Notes under the pieces: model-generated | Database searches by the model: none | The model's input: only the letters and a program-made list of their open reading frames with translations | What the model was told of the DNA's origin: nothing | Source: a virus | IMG/VR virus record: IMGVR_UViG_3300032092_003314 | Coordinates: 1 to 24,602 of that record | DNA length: 24,602 nt | Strand: one strand, 5' to 3' | Made by a program: the position numbers and the translations under genes | Shown: positions 11,998 through 23,900 of the stretch, piece after piece | Numbering within the stretch: the first letter of the stretch is position 1 | Layout: the number at the start of each line of letters is the position of its first letter

Positions 11998-14900
11998 ATG
12001 GCCGATGAGATACAGAAAGCAACAGAAGATTTAAAAGTACTGTTGCAGGCTATAGAGGCTGTAAACGCAACTACAGCGGGAGCAGCCCAAATAAAACCTG
12101 TCATGCAGGAGATAGGCGGTAAAGAGGGCATGGCTGCGTATGCTATGGGAATAGACACTCAAAATGCTGGTTTTTATGTGGATCAATTAAACGAAATGAT
12201 TGAAAAACATGAAAAAGTGAATGAGCTTATTCGAGAACAAATTCAATTGACACAATCTGCAACAAAAGCATCTTCAAATTTTAACGGAGATTCTGAGCCA
12301 ACAAGTGGCGGGGGTGCTTCATTAAGAAGTACCGTTGCAAGTCGTCCTCCCAATGTAACCTCAGTAGACAGGTTTGTTCGATATGTTCAACGAAACCCGA
12401 CCGCACTTGATATTCCCGCAGATACTTACGACGAAGAGACAATTAAAAAATTACTAAGACTTCAACAAGGAGTCATGGAGTATTCGCAGGGAAGAACTGA
12501 TAGAAGTCAACAGGCGCAAATGGGCCTTGACTTTAGAAGTCTATTCCCTATTCCCACAGATAATCGTCAAGATTCGCAAAATTTTGGTTTAATGAGTGGA
12601 GGAAGTTTACCATTAAGACGCAGTGTCGGAAATCGTCCGCGCGGGGTATCTGACGTAGACTCATTTGTTAAATATGTCTTAGAAAATCCGCACTCACTCG
12701 ATGTTCCTGAAGATACTTATGACGAAGAAACAACTAAAAAATTATTAAGACTTCAACGGGGGGTTGCAGAATATTCACAAGGAAGATCGAACAGACGCGA
12801 ACAAGCGCAAATGGGCCGTGATTTTAGAAGTGTATTTCCTGTTCCCTCAACTGCTCTACCGCAGGACACACGCAGCTCTATCTCAACCATGGTTAGTGCT
12901 GCTCTTAATCACATAGGTATGGGAGATAGACCGGCTGCAAGAAATTTAGATACGGCAAATGATCAGTACTTGTTAGATGTTCTAGACAATGTTCTGGACC
13001 GTATTACTGTGCTGGATCCTGACACCGGCGTTCCTCAACAAACAGCTGTACCTAAAGACTTAATTCGTTCGCAGATTAACAGGGCTGTAAGCGGTATAAA
13101 TAAAGTTGTCGAAAACGCGCTCAAACGTAGATCTTACGACCCGTCGGAAACGGATCCCGTGGATTCAGATGCTCCTGACTGGTTGCAAGCACTCAATGCA
13201 GATTTTGAAGATTCTGGATTAGGAGTAAACGCGACCGCTGTTAATCTTGGAATGAACGTTTACAAAACGCCGGGTGCTACGGGTAATTTTAGACAAGCAC
13301 CGCGTGGGGCTGACGGCGGTACAGTTTACAGCAAAAAGCAAAAATTTGGTAAGTCGAGTAACGACGAGGCTCGAAGTTCGTTTCGAAAATCAATTCGCGG
13401 TGACTGGAAAGCTCGAGAAGAGACCGGAGACACAGACGAATACTCAGCGGGTAGTCAAGTGTCCGGCTATGAGGCTACGTCAGTATTCCCAATATCAAGC
13501 AGTCAAAAAATATCTGAGGACATTAAAGCTCAGCGAAGGCAAGTAAATGAGGAGATTGTTGCCGGTGACATGGAGCCAGTTGAAATTGGCGGCAAAATAG
13601 TCCAAGTACCTCGTTCTTTAGCTAAGAAAAAAGATGTACTTGTTCGTGCAGTACGCGCAATGAGCAAGGATACTACTCTAGTTGGCCGACGTGCACAGGA
13701 GGGCGGCACCAAGGAAGAAACCGGGATTTATGGGAGCGGTTCCTTAGAACAAGAAACAGTGAATTTACATGCCGCTGCAATGTTGGAGCACTATCTGAGC
13801 AATCCTATGGAAAGGATAGAATCCGGTTTTGACTCCGATTTTATGCAGCGGGTGGTTATTCAAGAAACAGAGGATACCCCAAACGCTGAAACTCAAAATG
13901 CTGGAAGACTTTACGCGCAACGTTCTATAGAGTCTCTGCAAGAAAAGGCAAACTCTGCAAATAAAAAGCGTCAAACAAGCACCAACCCGTCTGACCGTGA
14001 TAAGCAAGAACGAATAATGACCGATGCGATACATCAAAAAGAATTTATAGAAGACATTCTTTTCGATGAAATCCCAGAAGTCCCAGCTGGCGCATCGGAA
14101 GAGGAAGCCGAAGCGCATGTTAAGTATTACCAAAATAGGCTAGCTGAAAACCGCGGTGAAATGTTAAAAGTTTCGGCACGCGGTCTAAGTGCAAAACAAA
14201 AAGCACGAAGAGAATCTGTAAAAAGGAAAATGACTGACGACTTAATAAGTCAGGGTTATAGCAAAGAAGAAGTACTAGCGATAGGAAAACGTTATAAGGC
14301 TGGCAACACACTTAGTGACAAAGAGCGAGAGTTATTTAAACCAATAATTGAATTTGACAGAGATGAGCCCAGAACCACAGAAATTAAAGGTAAGTATGAG
14401 CCATTCACTGTAGATCAAGCACTGGCCTACATATACGGTAGTGACCTTACTCAAGTACCTGATTTTAAAGATGCTTCTATAGGAATACGAAGGTATGCCA
14501 CTGAAGTGAGCGAAAGGCTTGCCGCACAAGGCGAAGTTGAATCACCTCCTTTACCAAGAGTTAAAAAAGACACTACGCCAGCAAGGACAAAAGATGCGGT
14601 GCTGGAACTTGGCAGAACCACCGCTTTAGAAGAAGCGGGTACAGGAACGGGTACCGGAGTCATGCGCCGTAGTCTAAGATTCGGCGAGGAGTACGGCCCT
14701 AACGAAAGGTATGCGGAGCGTCTAATACAACTATCGAACAGCAAAGACGAGGTTGAACGTAGAGAAGCTTTAGAGACTATTGCACTGCACCGAGCAGTCG
14801 CCGAGGCAAGAGGCTATAATCCGGATGATTATGCACAGGGCGGTATAGTTGGGGAGAATGAGGGATTTACCGGGGACAACGTAGCAAGAGCCAACCAGTT

Positions 14901-17900
14901 TTTAAATTATGTTGCGTTGAAAAGACGAGCTGACAATGGAGACGAAAGTGCTCAAGAAGATATAATTAAAATTGATAAGCAACGTAAGCGTGTTCAAGAA
15001 CTTGATGCGGGTACTCGGGATATTCCTGATTTTCAATATCAACCAATGCTAGGCGAAGGGGCTTTTAGCCGAGTAAGCAAAACCGGCCGAAGCCTGTTTC
15101 AAAATACACCTTATTCGGGTCAGATTAAAAAAGCGCTAATGCAGGATAAGTACGGGGAAGATGTGTACGAGTCAGGGGTAGACCTGATGGGGTTAGCCGA
15201 CGCAGTAGAGGCTGCAGAGATTCCTGATGATATTTCGTTAAGCGACGAAGCGGCTCGGAGAGAGGCAATTATTGCCCGTAACCCTGATTTACGAATGCAA
15301 ATTGCAAAAGCTAATCGAGACATAAATCGCATAGGGCGGGAGGATCAAGACTCGATTCTACTCCCTCATGATTTAAGTGATGTCACTCCGGGAGGCGAAG
15401 CAGATCAAATAGACGACATACTAATGCAATTAATTGAGCAAAGGGAATATGTCGACTCAGAAGGCGTAGTAGCAGTACCAGAAACTAGACGTTCCTATGA
15501 AGCAGAAAATATGGTTGAGGCGCAGTTAAAACAGATGGCTGAGGGTGCGTCAAAGCGTTTGACTAATACTAAGGCCGCAGTATCTGAATCAGAGTTAAGC
15601 GACGAGGAAAGAACATTATTAGCACGTGCATTCGTAATTGATCTTCAAAAGCCTGTTGATTTGTCTTCTACACAAACGCAACCAAAAACTGCTGCACCGC
15701 CAAGAGAGACTTTAACTTCGAACGAAACACGGCGAGTATTTGAGATAAGAAAACGGCTAGTAAAGAATGCTACTAGAAAGATGGCGGTGGACCCGGAGTA
15801 TGCTACGGTAGGTGGCAGAGGGTTACCTCAACTCTTGGAGATTGCGTCACTAATGGCAGATGATCGGACTCAAAATGCATCAGCATACAAGCTAACTAAT
15901 TCGTTGGAAAATTTAGAGCCTGAAGACAGACAGTTTCTTAATCAGTATGATCTTAGTAAGGAAAAACAACGCAGGGAAGCTGTCGAAAAGGGGTCTGCAC
16001 GGGTTAGGCGGGTACTGGGATTTATTAATTTTGACGATAGAGCGATTGAGAATCTTTTATCTTATAATCCAGTAGTCGGTCTTGGCGAGGAGAACACGCG
16101 GCGAGGAAACGACGATTCAACAAGAGTAGAACGAGAAGCTAAGACAGGTTTACGTCAGATAGCTAGTGATGCCGCCTCAGTAAGAGAGGCCTCTCAACTA
16201 AATCTATCATTTCGACCTGAACCAACAAAAACGGAAAGAATTGAACGTACCATTGCAAAAATCTCTAAGTTAAACTTAGACGAGGAAGAGGATTTGCTGG
16301 AGGCCGAGCGCATAGCTGGGATTAAGCCTAAAGATCGTAGACGTACTACAAGGGCAAGAAAGCAAGCAGTGCAGCAGTTTGTAGACAAGCAGAATGAAAT
16401 ACTTATCGCAGATCTTACACCAGAAGTAGCACTTGAGGATGCAGCCGAAAAGCGACGTAATCTTTTACAATCTGACTATCAAGAACCTATTGTAGAGCCG
16501 GTAGCACTTCCTGAACCAGAACCGGCACTAGTTGCACCAGAACCTAAAGCAGAAAAACCAAAAAGAACAAGAACAAAACGGGAGAAACCAGTTAAAGAAG
16601 TTACTCCTGAAACTACAGCTTTAGCTAGAGTTCCTAGTACGGCATTAGCTACAATTCCTGTTCCTCCAACTCCAAGAGAACCACTTATTACTCCATCGTA
16701 TTCGGAAACTACAGCATTGGCTAGAGTTCCTAGTACGGCATTAGCTAGAGTATTGACTGCCGCCCTAGCTACAGTTCCGCCCTCTACAGCATTAGCTACA
16801 GTCCCAAGCTCTACAGCATTGGCTAGAGTAGTAACTACAGCGCTGGCTACGGTTCCAGCTTCTACGGCATTAGCTACAGTTCCGAGTTCCACAGCGTTAG
16901 CTAAAGTTATAACTACAGCGTTAGCTACAGTTCCTAGAGTTGCAACTCCCCCACCCACAACTGTCACAGCTCCTACAACGCCACTTCTTACCGGGCCTAC
17001 AACTACAGCGTTAGCTACAGTTCCTAAAAGTGCGACTCCACCTCCTACAACAACTGTAGCTCCTACGACTCCGCTTCTTACTGGTCCGACAACTACAGCA
17101 TTAGCCACAGTGCCTAAAACTCCAGCTCCTGCAACACCTGCAACCACAGCTCCACCGGCAACAACTACAGCCTTAGCTGTGGTTCCTAAGACTCCGGCCC
17201 CTTCAACTGCGGCAACACCTGCAACTCCGACTGTACCTCCTGCAACTACAGCATTAGCAGTTGTTCCTAAAACTCCGACTCCTGCAACTCCTGCTCCGGT
17301 TGCTCCTGCTCCTAAAGCTCCAATTATAACTCCACCTCCTGCAGCTGCTACGGCTTCGACAGTACCACTTCTTACTGGCCCTACAGCACCTACAACTCCA
17401 AGAGCTCCAAGAGCTCCAAGAGCTCCTAAACCTACTACACCTATTGCACCTACTGCACCAGCACCTCTAATTACCTTTAGTGGAGCTCCGACTGCTCCAA
17501 TTGTTTTACCGACTGTTCCGCCTGTAACTGTAACTCCAAGAGCTCCAAGAGCTCCAAGAGCTCCTAAACCAGCACCGGCACCGGTTGTTCCTTTTAGTGG
17601 AGCTCCGACTGCTCCATTACCAACTATCACTGTTCCACCTGTAGCTCCTGCAACTGGACCTGCTGGGACTTCACCGTCCACGGCTCCGTCTGGTGGTGGT
17701 ATTACTGCACCCGGTGCAACTATTACAGTTACCGGCGGTACAGTTACTATTACCGGATCAACAGTCACTGGTGGAACCGGTGGTGCTGGTGGTGCGGGCG
17801 GAAGCGGAACGGGTGGCACCGGCGGCACTGGTGGTGGCGGTGGCGGTGGCGGTGGATTCCGCAGAAGTAACCTAACTGACATGATTTTTGGTCAGATGGA

Positions 17901-20900
17901 CGTACTAAGTGATCGAACTAAAGATGTTATACGTGAGGCTCCAGATGAACCAGCTCGAATAGCGCTTGTACAGGCAGCACGGGATCGATATGCAAAGTTA
18001 CAACAAAAAGCATTGCAAACTCAAATAGACTACGGATCGCCGAGCATGATACTTAATCCTACGGTGCCCGGGCTTGTAGCAGGTTTAGATACTAGCAAAA
18101 ATCCGTTGCAAGACTTAAATACTATGACGGAGGCTGTACTTCAGGATCAAATAGCTAGTGCTGTAGAAAGAGATCGAATTGAAAATGATCCAACTTTATC
18201 AGCCGCGGACAGAAAACTTGAACTCGCCGCCTTAGACGCATCCGATCGAGAACTTAATGATTTTGCGGCCGTACTAAAAAAAGTTACAGAAGATCTCAAT
18301 CGATTTCAACAAGCGGTCCGAGTACCCAATACGGCATTCGGTAATACTTCTGGTAGGAGTGGTGGTGGTGGTGGCGGTCCAACAATTCGTACAGCTTCAG
18401 GTAAAGTATTGTCAGAGGCCGACGTACTGGCATTATCTGATTTAGAAAGTAAACGAAATTTATACGCCTCCTTTCAAGGAAACCTGCCAAACTTAGGTTC
18501 TCGTTTTGATTCACAATTAGATTTGACACGGAGAACTCGTAGATTTGCTGATGCAACACTTTCACAACTACCCGCCGTTGATTTAACAGGCGTTGATTTT
18601 ATGGGCGACGTCGCAAAAGAGACTGCAGCAAATGCAGCAGCTGCTGAACTGCAAGATGCAATAGCACAGATAAAACCGAACACACTTGAAACTAGGCCTA
18701 TTGAGGAACTTGCAGTTGATCTGTCGAGAGTTAACGAAGCGGCAATAAAACTTAACGACGTTATAGAAGGTGCTGGTAATGTAGATGCTGCACAAAGTGG
18801 CATACAAAACGTAGTAACAGCAACTGGATTTGCAGAAAGACAGCAAGCAAGATCCGGTGCCGAGATTGATAAACAATCGGCATCAAATGCAAGAAACTTG
18901 GAAGAGAATATGCAGGCAATTGTTAGTCAGCCCGGATTGATTCGCCGTCTAACCGGTGGTGTACAAAGAGAGGGCGCCGAGCATGTGCGTGAATATCTCA
19001 AGGGAATTTTTGGTGACTCTAAGGAAGGACGCAAGGCAACTGACACTATGTTTTACAAAGATCAGATGGTTGCGTACGATGATCAAGGACGACGCCGTAA
19101 CATTGTAGGCGCCAGTACAAAAGAATTGCAAAACCTACAGGCGCGAGTAAAGGCAGAAAGTGGCATGGACGTATCAATGGATGATCTCCAGCGTACTCAA
19201 CGAGCAATGGCCCGTGTTCAACAAGCTCGCAATCAATCGCCGTTCAATGATATACTTTCTTACAGCATGTCCAAAATGCGGGATCTTGACTCACTTGGCC
19301 AAACGGTAATGGGTGCTATGAATGCACCGCAAACAATTGCATCTACAATTAGTCAAATTGGCGACCCTCAACTTCGTACGGATCGCATAATGACCACAGC
19401 CAGAGCGTTGTCATTAAGTCCAGAAACGTACACTAAAGCGCTCGCCGCCGCTACCCAACAACAATCAAGATTTGGTGGTACACTGTCAAAAAATTTGGAG
19501 GACATGACTTCATTTATTCCTATATCGAATACGTATGGAGTGGATGTCGGCAAGTCAGTTCAAGTGGCAAGAAAACTCGCCGCGTTTGACCCAGCACAAG
19601 GAATGCAGGGTGCAAGTATTGCACTTAAAGAATTTTTATCGGGTAACGTGTCTTCATTGAGCCGTCGTTTCGAAATTAATCGTAGCGATTTGTCAAAGAT
19701 AAATACGGGTGATGCGAATGAAATGTTAGATTCACTCGACACTCTTCTGGGTAAAATGGGTGTTACCGACAAACTTATCGACGATCAAGCAAACTCGTTA
19801 GCGACTAAGTATGACCGTATGACAGGTCGTCTTGAAACAATGCAAGTGAGCTTCAGTGCGTTTGCTGTTAGTGCTATGACACCAGTACTCGAGCCAATAC
19901 TCGGAGACAAGTCTTTTCTTGCAAAAGGCGCATTAGATCAAAATTTGCAGAAAGTTGTTACGGAGCGGTTAAAGTCTTATGGGGACTCGGTACTAAGTGA
20001 TCCAGAGACCGGATTAAAAACAGTTGATGTTTTTTCCTCAAAATTTGCTGAGCAACTAGATCCAATATTAGCTAAAGCAAATGACTCAACTTCCACGGCC
20101 GCGCTAGATTTTACCGGTATAACTGGGAATGTGTCTAACGTTGAGTTGTACAGACGTCTGGGTAATATGAGCGCGGACGACCGACGACGTATTCAGCAAA
20201 GTGCTCAATCGAGTGTGCTGATGGGTATGAATCAAGAACCCGCAATACTTAAAGCTATGCGCGATGTAGGCGGAGACTTTTTTAGCGGCGAGGAATTTCA
20301 AGCACAAAGAAGACCGTTAGGATTCTACGGACCTGCTATGAGCCCGATGGAGCGAAGGGACTTAAGCGAACGAGCCGGAGAGGCACTGAAATTTGGACAA
20401 CGGGGCCAGCAAGTGCAGCTTCTTCGCAAACTCGATGCGGACACGTACGACGTTAGGTTACCTAGTGGTAAAATTGACCGAGTCCGTCTTGCGGGTGTGG
20501 ATGCTCCCGAGAAAAATACGGATGAAGGTAAACAAGCCTCTGAGTTTGCTGGCAGAGTAATCGGTACAGATCTTACTAATCCAGAAAGTCCAAAAAAGTT
20601 TGTTACTCTCTATTCAAAAGGAAACCGAGACGAAAACGATAGACTTGTGGGTAGTCTAAACGTTAATGGTAATGATCTTGCTACTACGCTTATTGCAAGC
20701 GGTAATGCAGCAGCGTTCAATTTTGAGGGCAGTTACGGTCAAGATGTTATGGCACCGCTGAGCGCACTTGAAAGAAATGCCGCAAACATTGGAATCGGCC
20801 CAGTAAACGCGCGAGCAGCCGGGTTAGGTTTAGGTGCTAACTCAGAAATCTCAGAGGCAGTTAAGACTAAGTACTTTTACGATAAGTATGTAAGTTTGGC

Positions 20901-23900
20901 GGCTCTATACGGGGGTGTCGGTGGTGCCACCGCGGGTACTCTTGTCGGCGGTTATAACGCTCTTGCAGCACTCGGTTCAGCAGGTGGTTTAGCCGCAGGT
21001 GGCGGTGCAGCGACCGGGATAGCTGCGGCACCAATACTTCCAATAGCGGGGGCCGTGGCTACTCTTGTTGCTGGCGGTTATCTTGGTGTATCTGCGTACA
21101 ATGATAGCAAAGATACTAGTGCTCCAAAAATGCGTGAATTGAACAGATTGCAAAGTGAAGAAGATTTACTAAAAGCGGCGGGAAACATTGGTGATCAATT
21201 ATACCCACAAGCGGCCAAACAAACTCAAGAGGATGAAGCTAGAATAAAAGATCTAGTCGCTAATGGCAAGAGTGACTCCGCAAATGCATTTATGCTTTAT
21301 CGATCTTTTTTTGCATCTGACCTACAAAAACCACGTGAGGAATTTGTAACTCAATTCGTTGACTCAGGGAAAGAATTATCTAAATACTACAATGGTCTGG
21401 CCGAAGAACAGAAGGAAGTTTACGGATTAGTCGTTACGGATCCCGCCACAAAACAACGCACTAGTGTATTTAGAGCAATGCAAATGTTCCAAACACTGCA
21501 AAAACGAGATGAAACCAAAACCGACCCAACTGCGAAGAAAATTCTTGAGGAAAACTTTGATGCGTATACCGACCTTAATCGCCGGATTGACATTACAACA
21601 AAGACGTCAAAGTTAATCGAAACTGCACAAGCATACGGAATTCAAACTACTTATAAGGGATCATACGAGGGTCAAGGGCCGCCTAGAGCAAGTCGTTACG
21701 TTGGCCCCGTGACTAAGGTAATGGATCGTGAAACGTTCTTTAATCTAAACGAGGATCAGCAGATTGATGTAGCAAAACAACTGAACGATGCAATTAATAC
21801 TCCAAGTTGGAAACGATTTGCAAAAGAATATGCAGACCAAGCAATGGAAAAACAAGCAGCAATGTCACAACAGCGGTTTACAACGTATGTCGACAATACT
21901 GCATTGAACTCGTTGGCGGGTATGAATCCGGGTCAATTAAGTTCCTCTGTTTTTGGTTTTCGATCGACTGGTACTGGGAGAGCACTTGAGGATCCGTTAG
22001 ACGGTGATGGAAACCCTATAAGTCCTTTGGTCGCACCCTCAATTCGTGCGTTGACCCGTACTAAATTTGCAGAAGGTGTAAACTACGATGAATCCGGTAA
22101 GGAAAACTTAAAGAATGCACAAGCAGAAGCAGTCAAATCGCTTGAGCAACAGATAGTAGCGTATAGAGAGCAGGAAGAACTAACAAGGCCGTTTAATTTA
22201 GCACTTAAAAGTACGTACAGCAATTTTATACAAACACTGCAAAAATCGGGTACTCAGTACGGCAATATTATGACGTATTTATCTCAAGGCAACCCACGCG
22301 GATTTCTTGATGTCAGTCAGCAAATGAGTGGTTTTAACGTGCAATCAATTATGCAAAACCGAATTACTACACAAAATAGCGCAGTAATGGGTATTGGTAG
22401 CGTTGCTGCAGGAACATCGGGGCCAGTTCCAACAGGCAGATCATTTAACTATGGGTACACAACTGGTCCTCAGGGTACAATCCAGTATGCTCGAGACTTT
22501 ATGAGGGCACCTGAGCGATCGTTGTTTAACCCGGCCGCAATTGAATCAGTTATAATGCAGGGAGTTCAGGCCAATACAGAAATCGTACAACGCAATCTTG
22601 ACTTTGGCCGCAAACTGCGAGATGCTGAGATAGCTAACAGACGCGCTCTTGAAGATATTAATCGAAATGGTATGCGTAGTTTGGAGGATATTCACCGCAA
22701 CTATACAAGAAATATGATACAATTAGCACAGCAATCCGAAACGTCAAAACGTTTAGGAACAGCGCAGTTTTACACCGGTGCAGTAGCAGCAAACATCGAT
22801 CCAAATGAAAAAGCAAGAATCACCGCTTCGCGCGAACAAGGTCAACAAAAAGCGTCGCACATTGAGCAGGCAGATGTAGGCACGTATCTTAAATCAAGTG
22901 ACGGTATGCAAGATACAGAATTACAGAAAGCTTATGCAGAATACCAAGCGACCCCCTTTACAAATGCTACCGTAAAAGAAGAGTCTTGGAAAAAAGTAAT
23001 GGATATAGTGCAGGTTCGAAGAAGTCAGACCAAGGCCAGAATGGAGAACGCCACTGAAGTTCCGGAGCGATCTGCTGCAGAAGCGCAATTCGGTTTACTT
23101 TCTGATAATTATGATCGTGGTCAACAATATCGAAAATACGTAGATGATATGTATAACCAACAGATGGAATTTGCAGGAAGAAGAAAGCAGTTGGGGATCA
23201 ATCGCGTTGACTTAGAACGTGAGGGGGGACGTCTTCGAGAAAAAACTCCCGAGTTAGCAATGCAGCTAGGTAAGGCACGGACTCCTGAAGAAATTAGGGC
23301 TGCTAGAAATGCAATAGAGGACAACAATGTTGCTATTGAAAAGAATAGTGAAGCACTAGCGCAAAATGCTCGTGAACTCGAGTCAGTAACTATCACTGCC
23401 CCACTCTGGGCTGATAATTGGCGTGAGGCTGGGAAACAAATTTTAGAAAGTTCTACAAGCACTATTTCAGGTTTGTTAAACAACTTAGAAGATTTTAATA
23501 TAAATTATGCGCGGCAATTAGAAGATGCATACCTAGGTTTTAAAAATGCAAAGAAAGATATGATCAAGCAATTTACAGATGCCGCAATTGAAATTTCTCA
23601 AGCGGTTCCTGCTGAGTTTGCCGGAGCATTGAGTGCTATCACGTCCTACCAACGGATGTCACTTAAAGCCGAGTCATACTATAACGCGGGTAAAGTTGAG
23701 TCCGCTCAAACAGTGCAGAGGCTGGCAAATGTTCAATTAGCTAGTTCGCTGTATCCCAAAGGCAGTGACGAATATAACTCAATGGTAAGTCAACTGGATT
23801 CAAACGTGACAAGCATGACGGCGCAAGGAATGCAACAGAACGATCTTACTATGGGGCCATCTGGCTTAGGTGCGTATGGTGAAAAAGACTCTGACGGTAA

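Noticed and set aside
16479-17882. A 467-codon open frame on the minus strand, opposite the tape measure linker
   Set aside because: Its Gly/Val/Ala repeat composition is the mirror of the Thr-Ala-Leu-Ala/Pro repeats; absence of stops follows from repeated codons. It lacks a ribosome-binding site and fully overlaps the tape measure.
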